Assembly: GCA_018052705.1 (NCBI GenBank)
Contig: JAGPMW010000011.1
Span: 1 to 64,000 of the forward strand
DNA from: Selenomonas sp.
GTDB taxonomy: Bacteria; Bacillota; Negativicutes; Selenomonadales; Selenomonadaceae
Length of the DNA stretch: 64,000 nucleotides
Direction of reading: 5' to 3'
Positions 7,896 through 17,236 of this stretch are shown piece by piece. The notes below the pieces were generated by a model. That model saw only the letters and a program-made list of their open reading frames with translations, made no database searches and was not told the DNA's origin. Position 1 is the first letter of the stretch; each line of letters starts with the position of its first letter. A program made the translations under genes and the position numbers.

Positions 7896-8384
7896 ATGCG
7901 AATCCAGAACGAAACAAAAATTCCATCAACTACTGGCACGAGCAGCACAACCAGCGCCAGTAGTACAGACAGCACCGCTGACTTCAAAACTCTATATGCC
8001 AAAAAGGTGCAAACGCTGTGGTCGGATTATAAAGCCAGCGGTCTTACACCAGCAGACCAGTTCATCAAAGCCCGCGGTGGCGACGAACTGCTGCAATACA
8101 AGCACGAGCAGGAAAACGAACAGGAACAGAAAAAACAGCGCGCCAAAAAAGACGACGTACCACGCACCGTCACTAACACCGAGACCATCCGCAAGTATAT
8201 GCCGGATGGCTCGATTCTGGTCATCACAACCAAGAATGGGAAAGTTACTGAACAGTACCGGCAAAAACCCAAAATGATCGAGGTTCCCGATCTGGTCCAG
8301 CCAGCACGCCCTGAAGGGCAGAGTCCTGCCACCACACAGGTTAAGATGAAGTTAGTACCACACAGAAATGTGTTTGAGGACTGA
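7896..8384 (+). CDS. Hypothetical hydrophilic protein, Ser/Thr-rich N-terminus
   Basis: A 162-residue soluble protein with no recognised family. It has a Ser/Thr-rich low-complexity N-terminus (about residues 10-28), a charged helical section rich in Glu/Gln/Lys (68-85), and a segment TIRKYMPDGSILVITTKNGKVTEQYRQ that looks like a beta-strand pair. There is no signal peptide or membrane segment. AAAGGAGG 8 bases before the ATG is a strong ribosome binding site, and a strong terminator follows, so it appears to be a genuine single-gene unit. Confidence 0.65.
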   Translation: MRIQNETKIPSTTGTSSTTSASSTDSTADFKTLYAKKVQTLWSDYKASGLTPADQFIKARGGDELLQYKHEQENEQEQKKQRAKKDDVPRTVTNTETIRKYMPDGSILVITTKNGKVTEQYRQKPKMIEVPDLVQPARPEGQSPATTQVKMKLVPHRNVFED

Positions 8385-8402
8385 ACCGTATCTCTTATAA
8401 AA

Positions 8403-8445
8403 GCATGAAAAAGGTCTGGCAATATACGCCAGACCTTTTTCATGC
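8403..8445. terminator. Bidirectional intrinsic terminator
   Basis: A perfect 18-bp stem (8403-8420 with 8428-8445), sequence GCATGAAAAAGGTCTGGC, and a 7-base loop. The A/T-rich outer stem provides a U run in both directions, between the plus-strand hypothetical gene and the converging fbp. Confidence 0.9.
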
Positions 8446-8457
8446 CAATGAACAGAA

Positions 8458-10371
8458 TCAATCGACGGGTTTCATCAGTCCGTTCTGATAGGCCAGCAAC
8501 AGATTGTAAAGATCCGTGATCTCATCCTGAATGATGCGCCCTTCGTCCGTATCCCCCACCGTCGTTCGGCAAGTCTGCAGTTCTACAGTCTCTGACACCG
8601 ACTCGATATCCTGATTTTCCCGCAAGGCCTCGCGGACATCCGCAATCTTCTGATGCTCAAGCAAGCGCAGCCCACGCGAATTTGAAATCAACGTGTAACC
8701 CGATATTCCCGTCTTCTTATGATAGGCTTTGCAGAAACCACCATCAATAATGATGGCTTTCCCCCCCGCCTTGACCGGGCTCTCGCCTTTCCGGACTTTG
8801 ACCGGCACATGCCCGTTGATAATGTGCCCTCGTCTCGGATCAAGGCCAAACTCCTGCAGCACCATCGCGCAGGTTTCGACTTCATTAATATAGGTATAAT
8901 AAGGATCGGAGGGTTCCTTCCATGTGTTCTCATCCGGGATCAATGCTCGTTCGAAGGTCTTAAACTCCCGGCCTGAAAGCGGCGAGATCCGGCCGCACCA
9001 CAGGAAATACATAAAGTCCAGCGCCTCGCGTCCCCCATGCAGCCAGGCCTCTCTGGCCATACGATCACAAAAGTCGAACCACTGCCGCCCCCGATAGCTC
9101 CGGCCAGCATAATTGACAGTCCGCAGACTGCCATCCTCCGCGAGCAGTACGCAGCCATGGAACAACAGATTGCCGTTATACCGGGTATAAAGGCTCCCGC
9201 GCTGATATAAATAGTCAACATGGCGCTGAAGTACGGTGCTTTCAACAAAATACGATTTGAGGTCTTCAATGATTTCCTGCTCTTTACTCGTGAGCAGATA
9301 GGGATCAGCCATGCTGTCATCAATGGTTGGAAAATAAGCACTCTCCAGCTCATAGCGCCGCCCATCACCAAGCACTGCATATGACGAGCGAAAATCCAGC
9401 TTATCCAGCAGCAGCCGGCTGTCCATCAGAAAATCCGGATTACGGCGGATAAGCTGGCCTTCGAGCTTGAACATCATCATCGTAATTGCACGCTCGGCCG
9501 CTTTGATTGGCTGCTCATCTGGATAGATATGACCGGCAAAGGTCGACAACGGGCGCAGGCTGATGCCATAGCCTCGTTCCAGCACATCAGTATTATTATA
9601 GCGCAACGAATTGCGGATAACCGCAGCGATACAGACCTCGCTGCCTAGTGCCGCCCCCATCCAGAGCACATCATGATTCCCCCACTGGATATCAACCGAT
9701 GGATGCTCCATAAGAAGATTCAGGATCGCATCGGGCCGGTTGCCGCGGTCAAAGAAATCTCCCACGATATGGAGGCGGTCAACAGCCAGTCGCTTAATCA
9801 GTACTGTGAAGGCCTCGATAAAGTCCGCTCCGCTGTCAATCTGCACGATGGTATTCAGGAGCCGTTTATGATAGATAAATTGGGCTGTATCCGCTTCCGG
9901 CCTCGTATTCATGAGTTCAACAATTACGGATTCATAACGTTTCGGAATAAAACCATTCACCTTGGAGGCCGGATACTTATAGCTCATAAGCTTGGACAGC
10001 TCGAGCAGCTGAGACAGGTTGCGCCGGTACCATTCCGGCGTATTCTTGTGCGCATGCGTAACCTGCTCAATTTTCTCTTTTGGATAATAGATAAGGGTAC
10101 AGAACTCCGCCTTCTGCTCCGCACTCAGCCGCTCACCGAACACATAATCCACCTTCTCACGGATAACGCCGGAGCAGTTATTGAGGATATGAAAGAAGGA
10201 GGCGTATTCTCCATGCAGATCACTCATGAAATGCTCAATACCTTTTGGCAGTGAGAGCCGCGACTGCAGGTAGATCATTTTCTCATAAACGGATTCCTTG
10301 GTCGGATATTTTTCTGCCAACAGACGCAGTACCTTGTTGGGTCGCCCCTTCACAGGGAGCCCTCTCGTCAT
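8458..10371 (-). CDS. fbp: Fructose-1,6-bisphosphatase, class III
   Basis: Hydrolyses fructose-1,6-bisphosphate to fructose-6-phosphate in gluconeogenesis. The protein is about 637 residues, the length typical of the Firmicute class III enzyme, which is unrelated to class I. It uses a calcineurin-like metallophosphatase fold: FMSDLHGEYASFFHILNN near residue 48, VGDFFDRGNRPD near 200, and QWGNHDVLWMGAALG near 230. The C-terminal part includes GHIINGHVPVKVRKGESP. The start is placed at the ATG at 10371 with GGGGTGAT upstream; a GTG three codons earlier is possible. It is transcribed alone. Confidence 0.93.
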   Translation of the reverse strand: MTRGLPVKGRPNKVLRLLAEKYPTKESVYEKMIYLQSRLSLPKGIEHFMSDLHGEYASFFHILNNCSGVIREKVDYVFGERLSAEQKAEFCTLIYYPKEKIEQVTHAHKNTPEWYRRNLSQLLELSKLMSYKYPASKVNGFIPKRYESVIVELMNTRPEADTAQFIYHKRLLNTIVQIDSGADFIEAFTVLIKRLAVDRLHIVGDFFDRGNRPDAILNLLMEHPSVDIQWGNHDVLWMGAALGSEVCIAAVIRNSLRYNNTDVLERGYGISLRPLSTFAGHIYPDEQPIKAAERAITMMMFKLEGQLIRRNPDFLMDSRLLLDKLDFRSSYAVLGDGRRYELESAYFPTIDDSMADPYLLTSKEQEIIEDLKSYFVESTVLQRHVDYLYQRGSLYTRYNGNLLFHGCVLLAEDGSLRTVNYAGRSYRGRQWFDFCDRMAREAWLHGGREALDFMYFLWCGRISPLSGREFKTFERALIPDENTWKEPSDPYYTYINEVETCAMVLQEFGLDPRRGHIINGHVPVKVRKGESPVKAGGKAIIIDGGFCKAYHKKTGISGYTLISNSRGLRLLEHQKIADVREALRENQDIESVSETVELQTCRTTVGDTDEGRIIQDEITDLYNLLLAYQNGLMKPVD

Positions 10372-10438
10372 TCCTATCACCCCATCTTGTCGATCATATT
10401 CACATATTTCGATTTGTTTAAGATTATTTTATCACAAA

Positions 10439-10879
10439 TCAACGTGAAAGGATATAACAGACCAAGACAACAACAATAGCAAACAGATACTCCATAACCG
10501 ATCCGACCGTAAAAAGCCTGATGCCAACCTTCTGCGAGGGCAAGAGCAGCGGCACCTTGCCGCATACAGCATCTTCTGCAATATGAAGAAGTGCTCCAAG
10601 GCAGAGATACACACCAATTATCAGCATATCTGCCATAGCGGCAAACGCGGGATTCTGCAACAACTGCAGCTGCAAGCCCAGCAGCAGTCCATAGAGCATT
10701 GGCCAGTGCGACCAGCCCCGATGGCGGCTACGCCAGCTCCAGTAGTCACCGCTTCGCGGATTTCCTTCGATCTTATCGGGTAGAATGGCCCCCGCCATGC
10801 TGTATAATGCCAGTAACGGATCCTGTACCGCCGCATAAACAATAATCCCCGTCACAATCTCGTGATTAACCCATTTCAT
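10439..10879 (-). CDS. YdjM-like inner-membrane metal-dependent hydrolase (DUF457)
   Basis: A 146-residue membrane protein beginning MKWVNHEIVTGIIVYAAVQDPLLA, with the family pattern of an early His/Asp (GAILPDKIE) and the RHRGWSHWP segment corresponding to the HRG-x-x-HS motif of YdjM/DUF457 proteins, then three or four hydrophobic helices. Family members are predicted membrane-bound phosphatase-like enzymes with unknown substrates. The start at 10879 has GAGGGA upstream; a longer frame to 10930 lacks a site. Confidence 0.75.
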   Translation of the reverse strand: MKWVNHEIVTGIIVYAAVQDPLLALYSMAGAILPDKIEGNPRSGDYWSWRSRHRGWSHWPMLYGLLLGLQLQLLQNPAFAAMADMLIIGVYLCLGALLHIAEDAVCGKVPLLLPSQKVGIRLFTVGSVMEYLFAIVVVLVCYILSR

Positions 10880-11026
10880 AATGATCCCTCTGCCAATAAA
10901 TCGAACAACTATTCGTTTATATTTTAGCATATACGTTCGAAGTTTAATAGATATTTTTCGAAATCTTTGCCCCCAGGGGATTGCTTATAGTATAATGAAG
11001 AGTACTTTAATTAGGAGATATATGAA

Positions 11027-12124
11027 ATGGATGATTATACCTGGCAAAAAAAATTACGGCAGCGAAATATCCGGCAGCGACGCCATCTCTTCTGGGGATT
11101 TCTATTGCTGGCAGCAGTTATCGGCACGTCCTTCTGGTATTTCTTCTTCTACACCCGGACACCAGAATATGCACTGCAGCAGCTGACAACAGCAATTGAA
11201 CACCACGACGCAACAGCCTTCAAACGCTATGTGAATCTCGAAGTTCTGTCTTCCCGGGCCTATGATGATCTCACGGTCGATCTCTTCGCCTATGATGCGA
11301 CGCTCACCCCGCAGACCAAGGTCATGTTCGAGAAATTCTATATCCTCATCAAACCACAACTCAGTGAAGGGCTCGAGCAGACAACGCTGGCTCGTATTGA
11401 CAGTGGTTCCTGGAGTCTGCCAGAGGGACCGGATATCCTCAAAGGGCGGCAGCTCGGTATCGATTTCGAACGCTTTCTCGAGCGCAGCCAGCTGCGCAAT
11501 ACAACTTTCGTCAAAGTCGGAACCATTACACATGAAGGCACGACCGCAACGGCTGATATCGACGTGATTGAAGACTACACCCAGACCCCGTTTACTCTCG
11601 AGCTCGTTATGGAGCAGGCGGCTGACGGACATTGGCAGGTCTCCTATATCAAAAACTATCGGCAATATCTGGATCTGATCTCTCCCTTGCAGAACACCGA
11701 TATTGCCTCATATATTGACGCAACACAGGGAATTGTCGAAGCCAGCAACAGTACCTTCGAAAGCTTTCAGCACCAGTTCCAGCAAATGGCCACAACGATA
11801 AGCGGGCGGTTCTCCAGCCAGCAGGCAAAATCATTAGCCACGCTGCTCGAAGACAAGGTCATCCCGGCGCTCAAGAAACGCCAGCAGAAGCTTGATGAGA
11901 TTGCCGTCCCCGCCGGGGCTCAGTACCTGGCCCGTCAGCGGCAGCAGTCCACTGAGACTACCATCAAAGCATGGCAGCATTATATCAAGGGCTTGCGCGA
12001 AAATAAGCCATCCGAGTTTGATACCGCTGAGACCCTTCATAAGCAGGAGTTGTCCATTGATCTGCGCGTACAGGATATCATCCGGCATACTGCCATCAGC
12101 AAGAATATCCCCAACCTGCCTTAA
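11027..12124 (+). CDS. Membrane-anchored extracytoplasmic protein, DUF2939-like
   Basis: A 365-residue protein with a basic N-terminus, one membrane anchor (about residues 26-44) and a large external domain. The segment right after the anchor, TPEYALQQLTTAIEHHDATAFKRYVNLEVL, resembles DUF2939 (TPEYA-x-x-x-L-x-x-AI-x-x-x-D). The C-terminal third is Gln/Lys-rich and probably coiled-coil (residues about 240-330). No enzyme motif is visible. AGGAGA 9 bases before the ATG supports the start, and TATAAT lies about 35 bp upstream. Confidence 0.65.
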   Translation: MDDYTWQKKLRQRNIRQRRHLFWGFLLLAAVIGTSFWYFFFYTRTPEYALQQLTTAIEHHDATAFKRYVNLEVLSSRAYDDLTVDLFAYDATLTPQTKVMFEKFYILIKPQLSEGLEQTTLARIDSGSWSLPEGPDILKGRQLGIDFERFLERSQLRNTTFVKVGTITHEGTTATADIDVIEDYTQTPFTLELVMEQAADGHWQVSYIKNYRQYLDLISPLQNTDIASYIDATQGIVEASNSTFESFQHQFQQMATTISGRFSSQQAKSLATLLEDKVIPALKKRQQKLDEIAVPAGAQYLARQRQQSTETTIKAWQHYIKGLRENKPSEFDTAETLHKQELSIDLRVQDIIRHTAISKNIPNLP

Positions 12125-12177
12125 TGAATAATCATTCTGCTCAAAGTGTTTTTTGAATATAGTTAACGTTTTCTAGC

Positions 12178-12205
12178 TTGACTTATGCAGAGATACTAGT
12201 AAAAT
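12178..12205 (+). promoter_or_regulatory. Putative sigma-70 promoter of the EIIA-Glc gene
   Basis: TTGACT (12178-12183) and TAAAAT (12200-12205) with 16 bases between, giving a leader of about 80 bases before the ATG at 12293. No regulator site is evident. Confidence 0.5.
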
Positions 12206-12292
12206 GTAAATAAAGATGTTATTAGAAAATTCCAAAAGTAAAATAAAACATTACGCGATGAACCTATTTTTGCAAGAAGGCAGGTAAATATT

Positions 12293-12769
12293 ATGACGAT
12301 GATGAAGCAGCTCTGCCACATTCTGGCTCCCGTTTCCGGACGGACCATGGAACTCTCACAAGTCCCCGATCCGGTCTTCGCTGAGAAACTGACTGGCGAT
12401 GGTCTTGCCATCATAGCCGAAGGCGATACGGTCCTGGCCCCGTGCGATGGTGTTATTTCGCTATTCTTTGATACTAAGCATGCATTTGCTATCACCACAG
12501 ACGAGGGAGTACAGGTACTCGTCCATATCGGACTCGATACCGTCATTATGAATGGAACCGGCATTACAGCCTTCCATCAGCCTGGCGAACGGGTCAAAGC
12601 CGGCATGCCGATTCTCAAACTAGATCTTCCGCTGCTGAAGAAACGGAAAATTAACCTGATCTCGCCAGTGCTCATTGTAAACTATGAAAAAGTCGCTAGT
12701 CTCCAATCTGAACCTGCAGGCAAAGAAGTCGCTGCCGGCAATGATGCAGTGCTTGATTACGCCGTATAA
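12293..12769 (+). CDS. PTS glucose-type EIIA domain protein (Crr-like)
   Basis: A free-standing 158-residue IIA domain of the glucose/sucrose family that accepts phosphate from HPr. APVSGRTMELSQVPDPVFAEK, GDGLAI, PCDGVISLFFDTKHAFAI and VLVHIGLDTV are all conserved; His78 (in LVHIGLD) is the expected phosphoryl-accepting residue, with His63 (TKHAF) as its partner. Free EIIA proteins of this kind serve IICB partners and may regulate uptake. No matching IICB is nearby. The gene has its own promoter and a terminator. Confidence 0.92.
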   Translation: MTMMKQLCHILAPVSGRTMELSQVPDPVFAEKLTGDGLAIIAEGDTVLAPCDGVISLFFDTKHAFAITTDEGVQVLVHIGLDTVIMNGTGITAFHQPGERVKAGMPILKLDLPLLKKRKINLISPVLIVNYEKVASLQSEPAGKEVAAGNDAVLDYAV

Positions 12770-12777
12770 TATACGCC

Positions 12778-12807
12778 AAAAACGCCCCCAGCTGAGGGCG
12801 TTTTTTT
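12778..12807 (+). terminator. Intrinsic terminator after the EIIA-Glc gene
   Basis: AAAAACGCCC (12778-12787) pairs with GGGCGTTTTT (12796-12805), followed by further T residues. The A run on the left arm may also let it terminate the converging minus-strand operon. Confidence 0.85.
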
Positions 12808-12821
12808 GTCGACATATTTCA

Positions 12822-14144
12822 TCATTGCTGCAAATAGGCATTGATCTCTTTCTGCAGCCGATTCAGGGCATTGTTGATCGATTTGTCCCCTGATATAATC
12901 TTATGCAGCTCATTATCGGCCAGAATCATAACCTCCGCATAACCCTTGAATTTAGGAACGGTCTCTCCGGCAGCCATAACTTCACTGACAGTCTTAAGGT
13001 TCATGCTGTCACTGCCCGGAGTCGCAGCGGTAAAAAGCTGCTGTGCGGCTTCAGATTCTACAACATCACGGCGGGCAGGCAAGCCCTGTGACCGGGTCAG
13101 CATAACCTGTTGGATTTCCGGATCATAGCATATTTCCTTAAGCAGTTCCCAGGCCAGCTCCGGCTGACTGGTGCGGGCGCTGATCCCCATGAGCATAGTC
13201 TGCAGCGTCGACACATTGCGCCCAGATGGTCCGGCAGGCATCCGAATGCAGTCCCACTCAAACGAACTGTATTTCTTGATTCGCCACGGATAGGGCTTGT
13301 AGGTCCGATATTCCGCAAAGGTGAACGGACGAAACGCTACCCGGCCCATATCGAAATCTTTGGCCGTGACCTCGTGTCCCCTCTGCACATCATGCAGTTC
13401 CAGCATAAACCGCACAACTTCTTCCATCCGCTGGTCCGCAAAGTACGAATTCCTCCCATCTTCGCTGAATAGTTTGACGCCATTGGCTACGGCGGCCTGC
13501 CGCCAGCCATAGTCATAGATGCCGAACTGATCAAGCACACCATCACCGTCGCGGTCTTTCGTGACCTGCCGGCAGATTGACAACAGATCCTGCCAGGTCC
13601 AGTCATTATTGGGTACAGGTATGCCTTCACGGGCTAACAATGTCTTATTGACAAACATCAGCGTGGGAACGCTGCCAACCGGCAGGCCATAGCTGTGCCC
13701 GCCATAGCTGCCGGCTTCCAGGGCCGCCGGATAATACACCGACCAGTCGAACCCATGGTCCTCACCTCCCACAGCTGACAAATCTTTCAACGCACCCATC
13801 GATGCGTATAGATTAAAGTCCGCTTCCGGGATAACAAATACATCAGGTTCCGTACCACCGAGCAGCTGCTCCGCCAGCCACTCGGAATAGTCTTCTTTCT
13901 TGATGCCGCTGCTATAGGTAACATGGACCCCGGGATGCAGTGCCTCAAAACGCTGGATTGCTGCCTCAATCACGGCATAGGAATCCCCCTCCGGGACATC
14001 CCAGTTGCTGCCGGCAAACAGGCCAATGCGCAATTCCACTGGTCGTGAGTGCCAGTACCAGCTGCCCCCTATGATCAATAACAGCAAACAAAGGCTGCCA
14101 GCCAAGATCTTATGCCAGTGCTTCCAGCGCTGCCAGGGCCTCAT
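12822..14144 (-). CDS. Extracellular solute-binding protein, family 1 (MalE-type), membrane anchored
   Basis: A 440-residue carbohydrate-binding protein: N-terminal hydrophobic segment (about 12-29) without a lipobox, then LRIGLFAGSNWDVPEGDSYAVIEA, FEALHPGVHVTYSSG, LGGTEPDVFVIPEADFNLYASMGALKDL and other SBP_bac_1 landmarks. It is the last gene of a four-gene operon with another binding protein, a histidine kinase and a response regulator, overlapping the regulator gene by 4 bases. No ABC permease or ATPase genes accompany it, so a sensory role is as plausible as transport (inference). Confidence 0.85.
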   Translation of the reverse strand: MRPWQRWKHWHKILAGSLCLLLLIIGGSWYWHSRPVELRIGLFAGSNWDVPEGDSYAVIEAAIQRFEALHPGVHVTYSSGIKKEDYSEWLAEQLLGGTEPDVFVIPEADFNLYASMGALKDLSAVGGEDHGFDWSVYYPAALEAGSYGGHSYGLPVGSVPTLMFVNKTLLAREGIPVPNNDWTWQDLLSICRQVTKDRDGDGVLDQFGIYDYGWRQAAVANGVKLFSEDGRNSYFADQRMEEVVRFMLELHDVQRGHEVTAKDFDMGRVAFRPFTFAEYRTYKPYPWRIKKYSSFEWDCIRMPAGPSGRNVSTLQTMLMGISARTSQPELAWELLKEICYDPEIQQVMLTRSQGLPARRDVVESEAAQQLFTAATPGSDSMNLKTVSEVMAAGETVPKFKGYAEVMILADNELHKIISGDKSINNALNRLQKEINAYLQQ

Positions 14145-14812
14145 GATTCAGCCAGCTCCGCTGCCAGCCCCGTCTGCACCGCCCAAATAGCAAGCTGCGT
14201 ACGATCCCTGAGCTGCAGCTTGGATAACGCGCTGGACAAACCATTGCGCACTGTTCCCTCAGACAGTCTGAGTTCCTCTGCGATTTCCCGATTAGAACGT
14301 CCGCGCCCAACCAGATGCGCAATATTGCGCTCCGTCTTGGAGAGCTCATCCACCCCGCTCTCATCAACCTCTACCGGGATCTCCTGCCGGGCCATCTGGT
14401 TAAAAAATTTCACGACCTTTGTCACGATTCCGGGATTGATCATTGCCCCCCCGGAGACCACCGTGCGTATCGCCGCCGTCAGATCCGGCACCGATACGCC
14501 TTTAAGCAGATATCCGCTCGCCCCGTATTTGAGCGCGTTAAATACATACTCATCATCATCAAAAGTCGTCAGGATGATAATCTTTACCTCCGGGTAATGC
14601 ATCTTGACTTCGCGGGTTGCCTGTACCCCATCCAGCTCTGGCATCCGGACATCCATGAGTATGATTTCGGGCTGCTGACTGGCAAGGAGATCCATAAGCT
14701 GCCGGCCATTCTCAGCTAATGCAGTGACTTGCATATCCTCATTCTGGTCCAGTACGATTTTAAGACTTTCCCGGATCAGTTCCTGGTCATCGGCAATCAT
14801 TACATTTATCAT
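14141..14812 (-). CDS. Response regulator, NarL/LuxR family
   Basis: A 223-residue regulator. The receiver domain (1-120) has DD at 8-9, the phospho-acceptor Asp54 in ILMDVRMPELDG, and the Lys in GYLLKG. The LuxR-type helix-turn-helix follows (about 155-215): LSKTERNIAHLVGRGRSNREIAEELRLSEGTVRNGLSSALSKLQLRDRTQLA. It sits 3 bases after its kinase gene and is expected to be phosphorylated by it. Probable targets are this operon and the PTS genes upstream (inference). Confidence 0.92.
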   Translation of the reverse strand: MINVMIADDQELIRESLKIVLDQNEDMQVTALAENGRQLMDLLASQQPEIILMDVRMPELDGVQATREVKMHYPEVKIIILTTFDDDEYVFNALKYGASGYLLKGVSVPDLTAAIRTVVSGGAMINPGIVTKVVKFFNQMARQEIPVEVDESGVDELSKTERNIAHLVGRGRSNREIAEELRLSEGTVRNGLSSALSKLQLRDRTQLAIWAVQTGLAAELAES

Positions 14813-14815
14813 CGC

Positions 14816-16159
14816 TCAATCCACTCCCATCGTTTCGCTTTCTTTTACCTGCCCATGCGGTATGACAGCCTCCAGGGTAAATCCACGTTCACTCCAGTAA
14901 CGAAGCCGGCCGTGCAAAAGCTCGAGCCGCTCCCGCATATGCCGCAGTCCAAAACCCGGTTCAACCGCCTCACAGCCACGTCCATTATCGGCAATAATAA
15001 TATAGATGCGGCCCGGCTCGGTGCCAATCGTGATCACAGCCTCCGTTGCATGGCCATGCTGGTTGGCATTGGTCACGCCTTCCTGGATCACCCGGTAGAT
15101 GACCTCTTCCTCATCCTCACGCAGATGCTCCGGCCAGCCCAGAGCAATCAGCCGGGTCTTCATCCCCGATGACTCTGCAAACTCCGCAATCATCTTGGCC
15201 AGCGCATGGCGCATTGGCAATTTCTCCAGATCATCGGGGCGCAGTTTCTCTACGGAGCGCCGCACATCGACAATTCCCCGCCGCGCGGCTTCCCGTACCT
15301 TGGCCAGCTGCTTCTTTGCCGCCTCTGGGGCCGCATCAACCAGCACGATACAGGCATCCAGACCAGCAGCAATACCTGTCAGCGCATGACCAAGGGTATC
15401 ATGAATCTCCCGCGCCAGCCGGTTGCGTTCGCGGGTCTCCGCCATGTGCTCAGCCTCGATTGCATAGGCCCGAAGCCGCTCATTGGCCTCTCCCAGCTGA
15501 CGATTCAGGCTTGCAATCCGTTCCTTTTCCTGATGCTTGTTTTGTACCAGCAAAACCAGATAGAATACGAATAAGACAATATTTACCGACACAAAACCGT
15601 TCTTCACCGCCAGCAAAACCGCCTGTACCGACGGCTTATAGTACGCGGCATAGGCATCAAATGGCGCTACGTGTCCTTGAAAGATGAGCACGTTATAGTT
15701 GGCAATGACATACAGGCCGAACATTGCCCCAATCAGCAGCCAGCTTTGTCTGGTGCCCTGATACCGGTGCATGAGATCCGCTACTACCAGCAGTACCACG
15801 CCGTCGTAGGCCAGATTCAGGCTGCGCATCAGCAGCACACAGGTACCAATCTCGGCCACAAAGACCAGATAGCGGTTTCTCACCGTGAGATTCTCCCGCC
15901 GGTAAAGGCTGCCCAAAACCAGCAGCATTCCAAATGCCCCCAGCGCGAGCGCGAGCCCCGCCTCAGCCGGCAGCGGTACAATGGGAAGTTCCTTTAAAAA
16001 AGAACGGGCCATCATCGTGTCGATGATCTTCTGCTGCGTCAGGCTCATAAATCCTGCCATGAGCAATACAACCATGCCATTATAAAAGACCAGCAGCCGA
16101 TACAACCAGACAATACGCCGCTGCTCTCTAATTTCCGCTGCGTCCGTCATCAGTCCCAC
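14816..16159 (-). CDS. Sensor histidine kinase, NarL-type (HisKA_3), multi-pass membrane
   Basis: A 447-residue kinase. The N-terminal half (about 17-205) has six or so membrane segments. A linker coiled coil (208-240) leads into the dimerisation domain ETRERNRLAREIHDTLGHALTGI with His253 as the expected phosphorylation site, then the ATPase domain with VIQEGVTNANQHG (N box) and IIIADNGRGCEAVEPGFGLRHMRERLELLHG (G boxes). It overlaps the upstream binding-protein gene by 10 bases, implying coupled translation with the protein that may deliver the sugar signal. Confidence 0.92.
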   Translation of the reverse strand: MGLMTDAAEIREQRRIVWLYRLLVFYNGMVVLLMAGFMSLTQQKIIDTMMARSFLKELPIVPLPAEAGLALALGAFGMLLVLGSLYRRENLTVRNRYLVFVAEIGTCVLLMRSLNLAYDGVVLLVVADLMHRYQGTRQSWLLIGAMFGLYVIANYNVLIFQGHVAPFDAYAAYYKPSVQAVLLAVKNGFVSVNIVLFVFYLVLLVQNKHQEKERIASLNRQLGEANERLRAYAIEAEHMAETRERNRLAREIHDTLGHALTGIAAGLDACIVLVDAAPEAAKKQLAKVREAARRGIVDVRRSVEKLRPDDLEKLPMRHALAKMIAEFAESSGMKTRLIALGWPEHLREDEEEVIYRVIQEGVTNANQHGHATEAVITIGTEPGRIYIIIADNGRGCEAVEPGFGLRHMRERLELLHGRLRYWSERGFTLEAVIPHGQVKESETMGVD

Positions 16160-17115
16160 CCCTCCAGACTGCTATGCACATTTTCCTGCGTGATCAAATG
16201 GGTTGGCAGCCGAATAATACTCTCAACCTGCTCTCCAGCCAGTATCCGATAGGCCTGTTCGGCTGCCCGCCGGCCAATCTGCCGTGGCGATTGGCCGGCA
16301 GTCGCTGCCATATGTCCCTGCGCAATCATCTCTTTCGTTTCCGGAACCCCATCGACACCATAGACTTTCACATTGTCGAGCCGACCGGCACTCTGCAGGG
16401 CAGCCATGGCCCCCATTGCTGCCGGATCATTAAGTGCCATGACTACATCAATATCCGGATGCCGCTGCAGCATGCGCTCCATGGCCGGCATTGCCAATTC
16501 AAGCTGTCCCATACACTCCTCTTCATCAACAACCTGAAATTCCGGATGGACCCGTAACCGGTCGAGGAATCCCTGGATACGATCCACCGATGACCGGGCC
16601 GCCGAATGTTTGAGTAATGCGATCTTGCCGCCAGCCGACGTATCGAGCAGATGCTGGGCGCACTGCAGTCCGGCCAGATAATTATCCGACACCACGGTTG
16701 ATGCCACATATTTCTCATCCTGCACATTGGTATCGATAGCGATAACTGTCACATGTGCTGCATAAGCCTCCTGCAAGGCCGGCTCGATCCGCTGCCAGTC
16801 AACTGGATTGATGAACAGCACCTCGATGCCCTCAGCGATAAGTTCACGGACCTCTTCCTCCTGCCGCTCGACCGACAGCGCCGGATCACGTGAGATCAGA
16901 ATATCGCCATGCCGCTCGACGGCCATGCGTATCTCCTCGTCGACAATCTCATAAAAGGGATTATTAAGTGTCATATAGACCGCCCCCATCTTGCGCCGAT
17001 GCTCATTCTGCCGCGCCGAGAGGTCCGTCCTTGCCAGTTGCAGCACCCCGGCCAGCAGCAGGCATGTCAGCAGCACACTGACAATCCCCCAGAAATACCG
17101 TTCGCACTTCTCCAT
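16150..17115 (-). CDS. Membrane-anchored periplasmic sugar-binding protein (RbsB/LacI type), probable sensor
   Basis: A 321-residue protein with an uncleaved-looking N-terminal anchor (about 8-28), then a type I periplasmic-binding fold: GAVYMTLNNPFYEIVDEEIRMAVE, LIAEGIEVLFINPVDWQRIEPAL, VTVIAIDTNV, VVSDNYLAGLQCAQHLL, DVVMALNDPAAMGAMAALQSAG and VYGVDGVPET. First gene of the operon, overlapping the kinase gene. The arrangement matches XylFII-LytS-type systems of clostridia, where an anchored binding protein reports pentose to the kinase; the ligand here is unknown. Confidence 0.88.
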   Translation of the reverse strand: MEKCERYFWGIVSVLLTCLLLAGVLQLARTDLSARQNEHRRKMGAVYMTLNNPFYEIVDEEIRMAVERHGDILISRDPALSVERQEEEVRELIAEGIEVLFINPVDWQRIEPALQEAYAAHVTVIAIDTNVQDEKYVASTVVSDNYLAGLQCAQHLLDTSAGGKIALLKHSAARSSVDRIQGFLDRLRVHPEFQVVDEEECMGQLELAMPAMERMLQRHPDIDVVMALNDPAAMGAMAALQSAGRLDNVKVYGVDGVPETKEMIAQGHMAATAGQSPRQIGRRAAEQAYRILAGEQVESIIRLPTHLITQENVHSSLEGWD

Positions 17116-17163
17116 CTGCCTCCGCCTTTCTCAGCCCCTATCACCAACGATTATATCATAGAT

Positions 17164-17200
17164 AAAAGGAACCTGGCGATCAAAACGCCAGGTTCCTTTT
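17164..17200 (-). terminator. Intrinsic terminator of the mannose-type PTS operon
   Basis: A perfect 15-bp stem (17164-17178 with 17186-17200; AAAAGGAACCTGGCG) and a 7-base loop, with a U-rich end in the minus direction. It separates the PTS genes from the downstream sensory operon, which therefore needs its own promoter. Confidence 0.88.
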
Positions 17201-17236
17201 GGGGAATGAATTACATAATGGAATGTAGAATGTATA

